Assembly (NCBI RefSeq): GCF_000161835.1
Contig: NZ_GG697169.2
Location: forward strand, 1,784,418-1,848,417
Reading direction: 5' to 3'
Source of the DNA: Thalassobium sp. R2A62
GTDB taxonomy: Bacteria > Pseudomonadota > Alphaproteobacteria > Rhodobacterales > Rhodobacteraceae
Length of the DNA stretch: 64,000 bases
The notes beneath the pieces are model-generated. The model was not told the origin of the DNA and did not search any database. It was given only the letters and a program-made list of their open reading frames with translations. Below are positions 1-11,707 of this stretch, one piece after another. A program made the translations under genes and the position numbers. Each line of letters opens with the position of its first letter. Within the stretch, counting starts at the first letter, position 1.

Positions 1-1
1 A

Positions 2-265
2 CGGATGGTTTTAGACTGGGCAGACGATGCTGGGTTGAACGAGACTGATTTCCTAAACCTCGTCCATACGTCCTCTGGCCAAAACTGGCTCGCGTCCGGA
101 ATGGACACTATCGAATTCGCCCGCGCGGGCCATATGGACGACAACAGCATCGGAATATTGGTCAAGGATGTGGACAGCGCGCTAGATGCGTTGCCACCTG
201 ATGCGGACACTGCCCTGCCCCGTGCTGTGCGTGACGTCATTCGCCACCTCAAGCCTCGCCCCTAA
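2..265 (+). CDS. C-terminal end of an unidentified protein (possibly PP2C-like phosphatase), truncated by window edge
   Basis: The reading frame is open from the first bases, so this is the 3' part of a gene that starts upstream; the ATG at 5 is probably an internal Met. About 87 residues are visible. A segment reading HMDDNSIGILV resembles the final DDNxxxxxV strand of PP2C-type serine/threonine phosphatases, but the catalytic motifs would lie outside the window, so this is only a weak inference. It ends 39 bp before the helicase start, on the same strand, and may share its transcript. Confidence 0.45.
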   Translation, partial: RMVLDWADDAGLNETDFLNLVHTSSGQNWLASGMDTIEFARAGHMDDNSIGILVKDVDSALDALPPDADTALPRAVRDVIRHLKPRP

Positions 266-304
266 TTCTCTTTCATTTCCGGATGTTTGGCCTATCTTCG
301 CCGT

Positions 305-2719
305 ATGACGTTGCCCGCCCCCTTTGAAAACTGGTTCGCGACCAAGGGTTGGTCGATCCACCCTCACCAACAGGACATGTTGAACGCGGCAGACGACCCC
401 AGCGTCCTATTGATCGCGCCGACGGGTGGCGGCAAAACACTCGCCGGTTTCTTACCTAGCTTGATTGATCTGGCAGAGACACCACACGACGGGCTGCACA
501 CCCTCTATGTCTCGCCTCTCAAGGCGTTGGCCGCTGATATCAAACGCAATCTAACCACACCCGTCACCGAGATGGGCCTGTCCATTCGGATTGAGGATCG
601 CACGGGCGATACGACCTACACCCAAAAGCGTAAGCAGCGTGCCGATCCTCCTCATATCTTGCTCACGACGCCCGAGTCTCTTGCCCTTCTCACCAGCTAC
701 GAAGACGCGCCTCGTATCTTCAAAGGGATCAAACGGATCGTGATCGACGAAATTCACGCATTGGCAGAAAGCAAACGAGGCGATCAGTTGATGCTCGCGC
801 TTGCACGGCTCCAATCTTTAGAGCCTGGATTGCGTCGTGTCGGGTTGTCGGCAACTGTCGAGGATCCACAGGCAATTGCGCACCTCATGGCCCACCATCC
901 CGACCCCACGCACATCGTCCACGCAGATCCGGGACCTGACCCAGACATCACAATGTTGTGGACCGAAGAACTGCCTCCTTGGTCGGGCGGAGGCGCAAAA
1001 TACAGCATTCCAGCGGTTATAAATGAGGTAAAAAAGCATAATACAACACTAATCTTCCATAATACGCGTGCACAGGCCGAGCTGTTTTTCCACAATCTTT
1101 GGCTGGCCAATACCGAAAACCTACCGATCGCGATTCACCACGGTAGTCTGGACCGCGCTCAGCGACAAAAGGTCGAGGCCGGTATGGTTGCAGGCCAGCT
1201 TCGCGCGATCGTTTGCACGGGAACTCTGGATCTAGGTATCGATTGGGGTGACGTTGATCTCATCATCCAAATCGGCGCACCCAAAAACGTCAAACGATTG
1301 GTCCAGCGCATTGGTCGCGCAAATCACCGATACAACGCACCATCCAAAGCGATCCTTGTTCCGGCCAATCGGTTCGAAGTCGTCGAATGTGTCGCGGCAC
1401 TTGCTGCGGTTAAGGAACGGAAGCTAGACGGTGATCCACGTGTCCGCGGGCCTCGCGATGTTCTGTGCCAACACATCCTGATTTCCGCATCTTCAGCCCC
1501 CTTCAGCGCAGATGCGCTCTATGCTGAAATCATCTCATGCGGGGCCTATTCAGATCTGACCCGTACCGAATTTGACGACTGTCTCGATTTTTGCGCGACC
1601 GGGGGTTACGCGCTCAGAGCCTATGACAAATGGCAACGGCTACAGCTGCGTGACGATGGCCTGTGGCACCTCCGCGATCCGCGAACCGCACAACGCATTC
1701 GTATGAATGTCGGCACAATTCAGGACACCGATACGCTCAAGGTACGCCTTCGCGGGCGTGCAGGTGGCAAGCCATTGGGCGAAATCGAAGAGGGCTTTGC
1801 CGCGACCCTGACCCAAGGTGATACCTTTTTGATTGGTGGCCAAATAGTTCGCTACGAAGGATTGCGAGAGATGACCGTACAGGTCTCTCGGCGAGCCGAC
1901 AAAACGCCAAAGATCGCGACCTTTATGGGAACCAAGTTTGCGACCTCGACCCAACTGTCCCACCGTATTCTGGAAATGTTTCAGGCAGCGGATTGGCCCG
2001 ATCTACCGCCTCACACAGCTGATTGGCTAGACCTGCAACGCAATGTGTCCAAACTGCCAGAGCACGGTAGATTTCTGGTCGAGAGCTTCCCCTATAACGG
2101 CAAGGCGCATACCGCGATTTACGGTTTTGCGGGGCGCAATGCACAACAAACCCTCGGGCTGCTGATCACCAAACGGATGGAGGAACTGGGCCTTGATCCA
2201 CTTGGGTTCCTCGCGACGGACTATGCGACATTGATTTGGGGGCTCGAGCCGGTTTCCAACGCCGCCACCCTGCTGGATCCAAAGAAACTGCGGCAAGGCT
2301 TTGATGAATGGCTCGCGGGGAATGCCGTCATGAAACGTACGTTCAAGGCCAGCGCGATCATTTCTGGCCTCATCGAACGTAACTCGCCACAAGCACGAAA
2401 ATCAGGCCGACAGGCGACGTTCTCTAGTGATATCCTCTATGAGACACTACTGAAATACGATCCAGATCACCTGTTGATGCAAATCACCCGCGAAGAAGCG
2501 TTGCGCGGGCTCGTGGACTTTAGTCGCATCGAAGAAATGTTTGCCCGTAACGGAAACCGTTTTGATCACATCGTTCGCGATCGCGTCACACCCCTGGCAA
2601 CACCCTTGATGTTAGAGGTCGGCCGCATCCCAGTTGCCGGTGCAGCTCAGGACCGTTTGCTTGCAGAGGCGGCAGCGGAGCTTATGGAAAATTCAGGCCT
2701 CGCAAACATAGAAACGTGA
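305..2719 (+). CDS. Ligase-associated DEXH-box DNA helicase (Lhr-like)
   Basis: An 804-residue superfamily 2 helicase. Walker A APTGGGKT is at residues 38-45 and the DEIH Walker B box at 148-151, followed by a second RecA-like domain containing the motif VI-like QRIGRANHR and a long C-terminal DEAD/Lhr-associated domain. The length and the neighbour match the ligase-associated DEXH helicase family, which in many bacteria travels with an ATP-dependent DNA ligase, an exonuclease and PdeM. The ATG at 305 (MTLPAPFENWF) is preferred over an in-frame TTG at 287 because family members start with this sequence. The ligase and exonuclease are not in the window, and the visible upstream gene does not look like a ligase. 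A role in DNA repair is inferred from the family. Confidence 0.93.
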   Translation: MTLPAPFENWFATKGWSIHPHQQDMLNAADDPSVLLIAPTGGGKTLAGFLPSLIDLAETPHDGLHTLYVSPLKALAADIKRNLTTPVTEMGLSIRIEDRTGDTTYTQKRKQRADPPHILLTTPESLALLTSYEDAPRIFKGIKRIVIDEIHALAESKRGDQLMLALARLQSLEPGLRRVGLSATVEDPQAIAHLMAHHPDPTHIVHADPGPDPDITMLWTEELPPWSGGGAKYSIPAVINEVKKHNTTLIFHNTRAQAELFFHNLWLANTENLPIAIHHGSLDRAQRQKVEAGMVAGQLRAIVCTGTLDLGIDWGDVDLIIQIGAPKNVKRLVQRIGRANHRYNAPSKAILVPANRFEVVECVAALAAVKERKLDGDPRVRGPRDVLCQHILISASSAPFSADALYAEIISCGAYSDLTRTEFDDCLDFCATGGYALRAYDKWQRLQLRDDGLWHLRDPRTAQRIRMNVGTIQDTDTLKVRLRGRAGGKPLGEIEEGFAATLTQGDTFLIGGQIVRYEGLREMTVQVSRRADKTPKIATFMGTKFATSTQLSHRILEMFQAADWPDLPPHTADWLDLQRNVSKLPEHGRFLVESFPYNGKAHTAIYGFAGRNAQQTLGLLITKRMEELGLDPLGFLATDYATLIWGLEPVSNAATLLDPKKLRQGFDEWLAGNAVMKRTFKASAIISGLIERNSPQARKSGRQATFSSDILYETLLKYDPDHLLMQITREEALRGLVDFSRIEEMFARNGNRFDHIVRDRVTPLATPLMLEVGRIPVAGAAQDRLLAEAAAELMENSGLANIET

Positions 2720-2771
2720 GAATGGCGCACGGGCTATTGATTCGACGCACTCCTTGCGGCATGAACGAAAC

Positions 2772-3437
2772 ATGAACAAATATTCATTCTCGTTAATGGG
2801 GGCCAATCTCGTTGCTTTGCCTTCCGGTGCTCTTTGGTGGCCTGAGCGTGGCATTCTATGCGTCTCGGACATGCATCTTGGTAAATCAGACCGGATCGCG
2901 CGGCGGCGTGGTTCGATGTTGCCGCCATACGAGGTCCGGGACACGTTGACGCGATTAGAAGCAGCGATTGTCGACACCAAACCGCAAACGATCGTATGTC
3001 TAGGTGACAGCTTTGACGATTTAAACGCGCAAATCAGTCTCCAAGACAGCGAGGTTCAGTGGATCACAAGGCTTCAGGCAGGCCGAAGTTGGGTTTGGAT
3101 CGAAGGTAACCATGATCCCGGTCCAATCGAGTTTGGCGGCACTCATCTTGCCGAATTCAACGAGGGCCCTTTGCGCTTTTGTCATATCGCAACGCCTGCG
3201 GGACGTGGTGAAATCTCTGGGCACTATCATCCAAAGACCAGCATCAAAGCCAAGGACCGCACAATATCGCGGCCTTCATTCTTGGTTGATGATCAAAGGG
3301 TTATCATGCCTGCATTTGGAACGTTCACGGGTGGGTTGCGAGACAGCGCCACCCCATTGCAGGCTTTGATGTCAGAAACGGCAATCGCCGTTTTGACGGG
3401 GACACGCACAACAGTGGTGCCCATGCAAAGACACTAG
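2772..3437 (+). CDS. pdeM: Ligase-associated DNA-damage-response metallophosphoesterase PdeM
   Basis: A 221-residue calcineurin-like phosphoesterase. The two-metal motifs are all present in order: DMH at residues 33-35, GDSFDD, GNHD and GHYH. The family is the small phosphoesterase that follows the ligase-associated helicase. The ATG at 2772 is chosen; an upstream in-frame TTG at 2754 adds six unconserved residues. It lies 52 bp after the helicase stop on the same strand, so it is probably co-transcribed. The stop codon is one base from the convergent folD stop. Nuclease activity is known for some family members and is inferred here. Confidence 0.9.
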   Translation: MNKYSFSLMGANLVALPSGALWWPERGILCVSDMHLGKSDRIARRRGSMLPPYEVRDTLTRLEAAIVDTKPQTIVCLGDSFDDLNAQISLQDSEVQWITRLQAGRSWVWIEGNHDPGPIEFGGTHLAEFNEGPLRFCHIATPAGRGEISGHYHPKTSIKAKDRTISRPSFLVDDQRVIMPAFGTFTGGLRDSATPLQALMSETAIAVLTGTRTTVVPMQRH

Positions 3438-3438
3438 A

Positions 3439-4329
3439 TCAGGCAGTCAGGCCTTCTGGCTCGACCAGATTGTTGGCACGGCAGCAGGCGGTCAGCGTGT
3501 TCGCCAACAGACATGCGATCGTCATGGGACCGACCCCACCAGGAACAGGTGTGATCGCGCCTGCAACTTCCGAGCAGCTTACATAGTCGACATCGCCGAC
3601 CAGCTTGTTCTTACCATCGCGTTCAATACGGTTGATGCCAACGTCAATCACTGTCGCACCTTCGCGGATCCAGTCCCCTGGCACCATTTCAGGACGACCC
3701 ACAGCTGCGACGACGATATCAGCGGCGCGCACAACGTCTGGCAAATCCTTGGTCCGGCTGTGTGCAATCGTCACCGTACAGCTATCGCCCAAGAGCAAAT
3801 TCGCCATCGGCTTGCCCACAATGTTTGAACGACCAATGACCACGGCGTTCATACCGCTTAGGCTTCCGTGGTGGTCGCGCAGCATCATCAAGCAGCCCAG
3901 AGGCGTGCAAGGCACCATCGCCTTTTGACCAGTTCCCAGCAGGCCGACGTTAGAAATATGAAAACCATCAACGTCCTTGGCCGGATCGATTGAATTGATC
4001 ACCAAGTCTTCGTTCAGATGTGCCGGCAACGGCAACTGAACCAGAATACCGTGAATGCTCTCGTCGTTGTTCAACTGATCAATCAACGCCAACAAATCAG
4101 CCTCGGATGTATCTACGTCCAGCTTGTGCTCGACGGACTTCATCCCGACTTCTACGGTCTGTTTGCCTTTGGACCGGACGTATACTTGGCTCGCAGGGTC
4201 TTCTCCGACCAGAACAACGGCCAATCCCGGCGTGACACCGCTCTCGTCTTTGATCCGTGTCACATGTGCGGCGACGTTTTCGCGCACCGTTGCCGCAAAG
4301 GCTTTGCCGTCGATTACTGTAGCTGTCAT
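3439..4329 (-). CDS. folD: Bifunctional methylenetetrahydrofolate dehydrogenase/methenyltetrahydrofolate cyclohydrolase
   Basis: A 296-residue FolD that interconverts 5,10-methylene-THF, 5,10-methenyl-THF and 10-formyl-THF in the cytoplasm. The N-terminal catalytic domain carries YVRSKGK with the catalytic Lys, and QLPLPAHL. The NAD(P)-binding half carries [11 protein letters not shown] and ends with the family signature [11 protein letters not shown]. The ATG at 4329 gives the usual length. It lies downstream of fhs on the same strand with a 141-bp gap; together they make the C1 path from formate to methylene-THF, which roseobacters also use to oxidise methyl groups. Confidence 0.97.
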   Translation of the reverse strand: MTATVIDGKAFAATVRENVAAHVTRIKDESGVTPGLAVVLVGEDPASQVYVRSKGKQTVEVGMKSVEHKLDVDTSEADLLALIDQLNNDESIHGILVQLPLPAHLNEDLVINSIDPAKDVDGFHISNVGLLGTGQKAMVPCTPLGCLMMLRDHHGSLSGMNAVVIGRSNIVGKPMANLLLGDSCTVTIAHSRTKDLPDVVRAADIVVAAVGRPEMVPGDWIREGATVIDVGINRIERDGKNKLVGDVDYVSCSEVAGAITPVPGGVGPMTIACLLANTLTACCRANNLVEPEGLTA

Positions 4330-4430
4330 TGGTCCGACCCTTTTGAATTTCTCGCGCGCGAATGCGCTGGTTGTCTGTGGTCCTGAACATTCTTGCCACG
4401 GGCGCGAGCATTCGACCAGAACGCAATCGA

Positions 4431-4457
4431 CCCAAGCTGGCGAATTGCCGGCTTGGG
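4431..4457. other. Inverted repeat between fhs and folD
   Basis: CCCAAGC(T)GGC, a GAATT loop and GCC(G)GCTTGGG form a 10-bp stem with one internal mismatch in the fhs-folD gap. No T run follows on either strand, so it is not a standard intrinsic terminator. It could be an RNA-processing or stability element between the two genes. Confidence 0.5.
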
Positions 4458-4470
4458 CCGTTGCTAGTTT

Positions 4471-6147
4471 TTAGAACAAGCCTTCGATTTGGCCGTCATC
4501 GTTCAGGTGGATCGCCTCTGCCGACGGAACGCGTGGCAGACCTGGCATTGTCATGATCTCACCACAGACAACCACCACGAAACCGGCACCCGCGCTCAAA
4601 CGTACTTCGCGGACCGGAACAGAGTGACCAACTGGTGCGCCGCGCAGGTTCGGATCGGTCGAGAACGAGTACTGCGTCTTGGCCATACAAATTGGCAAGT
4701 TGCCATACCCCTGCTCTTCCCAGAGCTTCAGCTGATCGCGGATCTTCTTGTCGGCCAGCACTTCGTCAGCACGGTAGATCGACTTGGCGATGCGCTCGAT
4801 CTTGTCCATCAAAGGCAGGTCGTCTTTGTAGATCGGTGCGAACTGGCTTACACCGCTGTCTGCAATCTCGGCGACACGTGTCGCGAGCGCTTCGGACCCT
4901 TTCGAGCCGTGCTCCCAGTGCTGAGACAAGATTGCCTCGGACCCTTGGGTCGCAACGTAGTCTTTGACCGCTTGAACTTCGGCATCCGTGTCCGTGACAA
5001 AGTGGTTGATCGCGACGACCACAGGCACACCAAATGATTTGAGGTTGCCAATGTGGCGGCCAAGGTTTGCACAACCTTCGTTGACCGCATCGACGTTCTC
5101 GGCACCCAGGTCTGCTTTGGCAACGCCACCGTTCATCTTCATTGCGCGTACGGTCGCAACCAGAACAACACAGTCCGGCTTGAGACCTGCCTTGCGGCAT
5201 TTGATGTTCAGGAATTTCTCAGCGCCAAGGTCGGCACCAAAACCCGCTTCGGTTACAACATAGTCTGCGATCTTCAGCGCAGTTGTTGTCGCGATGACCG
5301 AGTTACAGCCGTGCGCGATGTTTGCGAATGGACCACCGTGTACGAACGCAGGGTTGTTCTCGAGCGTCTGCACGAGGTTCGGCTGCATCGCGTCTTTGAG
5401 CAGAACCGTCATAGCGCCGTCTGCTTTGATGTCGCGGCAGAATACCGGTGTACGGTCACGGCGATACGCGACGATCATGTCACCCAAGCGCTGCTGGAGG
5501 TCCTTGAGGTCGTTGGCAAGGCAAAGAATCGCCATAACTTCGGACGCCACTGTGATGTCAAAGCCTGCCTCACGCGGGAAGCCGTTGGCCACACCACCGA
5601 GCGATGCTGTAATCTGACGCAGAGCGCGGTCGTTCATGTCGACAACGCGCTTCCACTGTACGCGACGTACGTCGATCTCGAGCTCGTTGCCCCAATAGAT
5701 GTGGTTGTCGATCATCGCCGACAGCAGCGAGTGTGCGGATGTGATCGCGTGAAAGTCGCCTGTGAAGTGCAGGTTCATGTCTTCCATAGGAACGATCTGA
5801 GCGTAACCACCACCGGCAGCGCCACCCTTCATACCAAAGTTCGGGCCCAGCGACGCTTCGCGAATACAAACTGCAGCCTTCTTACCGATGCGGTTCAGAC
5901 CGTCACCCAGACCGACTGTCGTGGTCGTCTTACCTTCGCCTGCTGGCGTTGGATTGATCGCAGTCACGAGGATCAGCTTGCCGCTGTCGTTCTTTTGAAC
6001 GCTATTGATAAAGGATTGGCTGACCTTTGCTTTGTCGTGCCCATAAGGCAGCAAATCATCAGAACCGATGCCCAGCTTGGCACCGATCTCTTGGATCGGG
6101 CGTTTTTGTGCCTCGCGGGCAATTTCGATATCGGTCTTATAAGCCAT
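4471..6147 (-). CDS. fhs: Formate--tetrahydrofolate ligase
   Basis: A 558-residue ATP-dependent 10-formyl-THF synthetase. It shows the P-loop-like stretch [14 protein letters not shown], then [19 protein letters not shown], and a C-terminal segment ending [13 protein letters not shown], all typical of the family at its normal length. The ATG at 6147 ([10 protein letters not shown]) is chosen; an extension to 6246 would add 33 residues not seen in the family. With folD downstream it feeds or drains formyl groups of the folate pool, an arrangement common in roseobacters that metabolise methylated compounds. Confidence 0.97.
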   Translation of the reverse strand: MAYKTDIEIAREAQKRPIQEIGAKLGIGSDDLLPYGHDKAKVSQSFINSVQKNDSGKLILVTAINPTPAGEGKTTTTVGLGDGLNRIGKKAAVCIREASLGPNFGMKGGAAGGGYAQIVPMEDMNLHFTGDFHAITSAHSLLSAMIDNHIYWGNELEIDVRRVQWKRVVDMNDRALRQITASLGGVANGFPREAGFDITVASEVMAILCLANDLKDLQQRLGDMIVAYRRDRTPVFCRDIKADGAMTVLLKDAMQPNLVQTLENNPAFVHGGPFANIAHGCNSVIATTTALKIADYVVTEAGFGADLGAEKFLNIKCRKAGLKPDCVVLVATVRAMKMNGGVAKADLGAENVDAVNEGCANLGRHIGNLKSFGVPVVVAINHFVTDTDAEVQAVKDYVATQGSEAILSQHWEHGSKGSEALATRVAEIADSGVSQFAPIYKDDLPLMDKIERIAKSIYRADEVLADKKIRDQLKLWEEQGYGNLPICMAKTQYSFSTDPNLRGAPVGHSVPVREVRLSAGAGFVVVVCGEIMTMPGLPRVPSAEAIHLNDDGQIEGLF

Positions 6148-6310
6148 GTTGGTATCCCTTGCTGATCCCTGCCCGCCAACGCGCACAGTGGTATACTTAA
6201 CGGCTATATCCTTGAGGCCCCATATGACGAGCCGCATTTCCGACATTATTGAACACGGAATCGTCCCTTCCGGACACCGCTTGTCGCATATCGGAAACCT
6301 GTGACGTGGA

Positions 6311-6889
6311 TCAGGGGGCCCATTGCGGCTGATCAGGGATGTGCAGGGTCACTGCGTCACCAACGCGAATGATGCCCTCGCGTTCGACCCACGCGGTGAC
6401 ACCGCGCATACCTTGGGCCGCAGGCTTGAACGCTTTACCGGCACCAGATTGTTCCGCTTCGATCTCTTGACCCGGGAAAATGCAGGGGCGGTTCTCCATG
6501 TCCACTGTCAAAGTCGTGCCATCCGCAAACTGAAGCCGCGCGCTGGGTGGAATATGAGTGAAATCTGGAATGCCACGTATCACCATAGAGGTACCCAGCA
6601 ACGTTGGATCCAACGCATCCATCCCAATTTTTCTGGCGATGGTGTCCAGCTCTTCTTGGCTAACGATAGACAGCTGTCGAACATTGCGAATTTCAGTGTC
6701 GCGCGGATATTGGGTCAACACACGACTACATGAGGGTCGGGTCACGCCTGCATGATCTTCGGCTTCGTACCCACCATACGTCAGCGGCATCTCGGTCAAT
6801 GGTGCGGACCGCAAAGACCCTTGCCGACTGGCGACAAAGCCCAGCCAAACCACTTCACCAATATAGTCTGTTTTGATCAATGCGGGCAT
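6311..6889 (-). CDS. MOSC-domain protein
   Basis: A 192-residue MOSC protein starting [11 protein letters not shown] at the ATG 6889; a longer frame from 6946 adds unconserved residues. The domain is recognised from [14 protein letters not shown], the [15 protein letters not shown] segment and the late conserved Cys in ENRPC. MOSC domains are predicted to carry sulfur for metal-sulfur cluster or molybdenum cofactor chemistry, but stand-alone members are rarely characterised and the substrate is unknown. It lies upstream of fhs on the same strand with a 163-bp gap, so it is probably a separate unit. Confidence 0.85.
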   Translation of the reverse strand: MPALIKTDYIGEVVWLGFVASRQGSLRSAPLTEMPLTYGGYEAEDHAGVTRPSCSRVLTQYPRDTEIRNVRQLSIVSQEELDTIARKIGMDALDPTLLGTSMVIRGIPDFTHIPPSARLQFADGTTLTVDMENRPCIFPGQEIEAEQSGAGKAFKPAAQGMRGVTAWVEREGIIRVGDAVTLHIPDQPQWAP

Positions 6890-6975
6890 CAGCGGTCTCC
6901 TCAAAAGGTTTCCTACAAACTGTGCCAAGGACGCGCTGCAACACAAGCCGTTTCTTGTGATATCTCATCGCAAAT

Positions 6976-7006
6976 GTAAAAACGCCGCCCCCTATGGAAC
7001 GGCGTT
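6976..7006 (-). terminator. Intrinsic terminator after ftsH
   Basis: On the minus strand, AACGCCG pairs with CGGCGTT across a 12-nt loop and is followed by further T residues. It begins just after the ftsH stop codon at 7014 and closes the long ruv/tol/ftsH run. Confidence 0.75.
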
Positions 7007-7013
7007 AGATTTG

Positions 7014-8930
<1,917 letters not shown>

Positions 8931-8937
8931 GGGGTGT

Positions 8938-8944
8938 CTCCTTT
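8938..8944 (-). promoter_or_regulatory. Ribosome binding site supporting the TTG start of ftsH
   Basis: AAAGGAG on the minus strand, 7 nt from the TTG at 8930. It decides the start in favour of the TTG over the ATG at 8972. Confidence 0.7.
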
Positions 8945-9012
8945 GAATACAAATTGGCACGGACGAATCCATCCGCGACCACCCTTCTAAAATAGAGGCT
9001 AAGGCTTAATCT

Positions 9013-10281
9013 TCAATGCGATAACGAAGAAGAATGGAAATCCGCGACAATCCGTGCCAACCATCCGTTGCTCCACCCCGCACAGGGCGCCGCTATCAAA
9101 CGATCCCCATACCAAATTGCAGGGCTGGCGAGCACGGTTGACCGGATCAGCCCTGTGTTCCGCCAATCTGGACATACGGCGATACCCGCCTCGCCCAAGG
9201 CTGCGATATGTAGGTCGCCGTTGTATTTGCCCGTCACACTCCAGCGCCCATCCCAGATGGCGTCTACTGGGACTGGACCTTGGGTCGCAGCGGGTTCGCG
9301 GCTGATTGTGCTGCAGCCCGCCGCATTTGTGAACAAACACCCCCCCAAGGTCGCGGTCACAGCCGATTCAGACGCTCGGAGTAGTTGTTTTTGCTCGTCG
9401 CGACGCGGCGCATAGGCCCGCGTCGCGATCCAGCGAATTGCCGCCATAAACAGCCTGCGTTGAATATCAATGGGCAAGGCGTGAAACGCCTTGGTTTCAA
9501 ACGTCAAAGCCCCGCCCGCATCTTGGCTAAATACTGCAGTAGCAGCTTCAGCAGTCTGAACATATAATGCGTCGCTCGCATCACGCAAAGATGCGGCCAC
9601 ATGGCGCAAAGTCTCCGGCTCAATTCCAAGGGGTGCCAGTGCCGCAAGCACCTCGCGGGCCGCTGTTCTGGTGTATTTTATGCTTTGATTTGACGGATCA
9701 TCCGACCAAACGATGCGTTGGGCCGTCAAAAAGTCACGCAAAGCCTGGCGTTTGAACCCCAACAAGGGGCGGACCCAAGACATTTCATGAGCGGTCCATG
9801 ATCCCACCATTTGCGCCAATCCATCGACACCCGCACCACGGGCAAGCCGCATCAAGAACGTCTCGGCGACATCATCGGCTGTATGCCCAACTGCGACGAC
9901 AGCCAAACGACGCGCCTGTGCCCATTGCGCCATCGCGGCGTATCGCGCGTCGCGCGCTCGTGCTTGGAAATTTGCGCCCGCCTCTAGGGTCTCAAGTGTC
10001 AGAATTGAATGCTCGACACCCAATTCGGCTGTCAGTTCGGACACGGCAATCGCCTCTTGTTTTGCCTCAACCCGTTGTCCGTGATCGACGGTCACAGCAT
10101 GAACGGCAACGCCATTGGATTTGGCCCATTCGACACAGGCCAACAACAGTGCGGTTGAATCGCTACCGCCAGAAACAGCGACGCCAACCGGACCGCTACG
10201 TAGTTCATTGTTGGTCAGGTCACAGCTGCCTACAGCTTGGGCGAGATCTGTTGGCGTTAGCGGACGGTCCTTAGACGTCAT
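9013..10281 (-). CDS. tilS: tRNA(Ile)-lysidine synthase
   Basis: A 422-residue N-type PP-loop ATPase that converts the wobble C of tRNA-Ile(CAU) to lysidine. The PP-loop SGGSDS is at residues 37-42, followed by VTVDHGQR and HTADDVAETFLMRL, typical of TilS. The C-terminal half is divergent, as usual. The ATG at 10281 overlaps the cpoB stop as ATGA, so translation is probably coupled; an in-frame TTG at 10287 is less likely. Confidence 0.94.
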   Translation of the reverse strand: MTSKDRPLTPTDLAQAVGSCDLTNNELRSGPVGVAVSGGSDSTALLLACVEWAKSNGVAVHAVTVDHGQRVEAKQEAIAVSELTAELGVEHSILTLETLEAGANFQARARDARYAAMAQWAQARRLAVVAVGHTADDVAETFLMRLARGAGVDGLAQMVGSWTAHEMSWVRPLLGFKRQALRDFLTAQRIVWSDDPSNQSIKYTRTAAREVLAALAPLGIEPETLRHVAASLRDASDALYVQTAEAATAVFSQDAGGALTFETKAFHALPIDIQRRLFMAAIRWIATRAYAPRRDEQKQLLRASESAVTATLGGCLFTNAAGCSTISREPAATQGPVPVDAIWDGRWSVTGKYNGDLHIAALGEAGIAVCPDWRNTGLIRSTVLASPAIWYGDRLIAAPCAGWSNGWLARIVADFHSSSLSH

Positions 10282-11099
10282 TGGCAACCAAGTTTGCGCA
10301 TCGCTGCATTCGCCTCGTGCACAGCAGGTGCCGATGGGAACCGCACGCCAACCTCGGCAAGCGTGGTACAGGCGTCGACTGTTTGACCCAGTGCGCCTAG
10401 GTTGGCACCCAATTTGAACAACGCGCGTGGTGCTACGTCTCCGCTAGGATTGGCGCTAAACGCTTCTAGGAACGCACGCGCCGCATCGGTCGTTTCGCCC
10501 AATTGCTCGAGCGCCTCGCCTCGTTTCAAATGTGATTGTGCGGTCAGCGGTCCGCCGGGGTAGGTCTGGACAAAGGCCGCAAACTGGTCAGCGGCGCTGC
10601 GAAAGTCACCGGATGCGAGCGCCCACTGCGCCCGCTCGAAATCTGCTTGCTCACCAATAGCCAATGCAGGGCCGTCAGTTGATGGGATCGGTGTTGCTAC
10701 GGGTGCTGTGCCTTGGGCATCGACTCCGCCCAGCGACGACGTGTCGCTCAGACTGCCGATGTCACAGCCGTCTTCTAGCTCGCACAACCGGAACTCCAGA
10801 TCGCCAATACGGTTCGTACCGTCTTTGACAACACGGTTCACGCGGAACTCTAACTCTTCCGTCTTTGAGGTCAGCCGCTGCAGTTCGCCTTCAATCGACG
10901 TCAATCGTTCAAGCGCAGAACCACCACCAGTACCGGTCGCGGTGCCGTTGGTATTCAATTCTTGGCGCAGCTTTTGCACCTCGACGTAGAGTGTCGTCAG
11001 CTGCTGACGGATATCCGCCAACGTCTGTGCATCTTGTGCAAACGACGCACCTGGCAAAGCCAGGCACGTCGCCAAAATCAAAGCCTTTAGTCGGCCCAT
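10278..11099 (-). CDS. cpoB: Tol-Pal system protein CpoB/YbgF
   Basis: A 273-residue periplasmic protein. It has a clear signal peptide ending ASFAQDA near residue 22, then an N-terminal coiled coil (LADIRQQLTTLYVEVQKLRQ) that trimerises in CpoB. The C-terminal half is built of TPR-like repeats, with FERAQWALASGDFRSA as the first. It links Tol-Pal outer-membrane constriction with peptidoglycan synthesis. It follows pal by 11 bp, the standard tol operon order. Confidence 0.94.
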   Translation of the reverse strand: MGRLKALILATCLALPGASFAQDAQTLADIRQQLTTLYVEVQKLRQELNTNGTATGTGGGSALERLTSIEGELQRLTSKTEELEFRVNRVVKDGTNRIGDLEFRLCELEDGCDIGSLSDTSSLGGVDAQGTAPVATPIPSTDGPALAIGEQADFERAQWALASGDFRSAADQFAAFVQTYPGGPLTAQSHLKRGEALEQLGETTDAARAFLEAFSANPSGDVAPRALFKLGANLGALGQTVDACTTLAEVGVRFPSAPAVHEANAAMRKLGCQ

Positions 11100-11110
11100 A
11101 AATCAGCCCC

Positions 11111-11641
11111 TTAGCTGAGCGCGCCTGCCGAAATGATCGTCACCGCGCGGCGGTTCTTGGCGTAACACGCTTCTTCACTACAAATCTCTGTAGGGCGTTC
11201 CTTGCCGTAGCTGACCGTGCGCAGACGGTTTGACGGGACACCTCTAGAAATCAAATACTCGCGAACAGCATTGGCGCGCCGCGCACCAAGTGCAAGGTTA
11301 TATTCGCGTGTGCCCTGCTCATCCGCGTGACCTTCGACCACTGCGAGATAGTCAGAGTTCGTCAAGAGCCACGTGGCCTGACCGTCCAAGGTCGAACGCC
11401 CTGCCGCTGTCAGCGACGATGTGTCGACTGTGAACAACACGCGATCACCAATCGTTTGGCTGAAATACTGTAGGCTGGTCGGGTTGTTCGCAGGATCAAG
11501 CGCCAAGCTATCAACGCCAGATGGCTGGCCAAACCCAGAATTTGCGTCCGTGGGGGTCACGTTGTCAAAACGGTCTGCGTTGGTACATGCGCTGATGCCG
11601 AGGGTGGCAATCAAAAATGCGGCTTTTGTCATTTGTTTCAT
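11111..11641 (-). CDS. pal: Peptidoglycan-associated lipoprotein Pal
   Basis: A 176-residue outer-membrane lipoprotein. The lipobox LGISAC places the lipidated Cys at residue 19. The C-terminal OmpA-like domain carries the peptidoglycan-binding stretch NLALGARRANAVREYL. It binds TolB and is pulled to the septum by the Tol motor. A second in-frame ATG at 11632 would also leave a complete signal peptide. The 66-bp gap to tolB leaves room for a separate promoter. Confidence 0.96.
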   Translation of the reverse strand: MKQMTKAAFLIATLGISACTNADRFDNVTPTDANSGFGQPSGVDSLALDPANNPTSLQYFSQTIGDRVLFTVDTSSLTAAGRSTLDGQATWLLTNSDYLAVVEGHADEQGTREYNLALGARRANAVREYLISRGVPSNRLRTVSYGKERPTEICSEEACYAKNRRAVTIISAGALS

Positions 11642-11707
11642 AGGATTTGTCCCATTTACTATTTGCTCTTTTGTTTATGTTTAGCACGAAATGCTGTGCC
11701 ATGTGAA

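Noticed and set aside
4431-4457. Riboswitch between fhs and folD
   Set aside because: Only a single simple hairpin is seen. No multi-stem conserved core, such as that of the THF riboswitch, could be recognised, and that class is mainly known from Firmicutes.
5053-6165. 370-codon open frame on the plus strand opposite fhs
   Set aside because: It is entirely antisense to a fully conserved fhs, has no recognisable protein motif and no ribosome binding site. GC-rich third positions commonly make such shadow frames.
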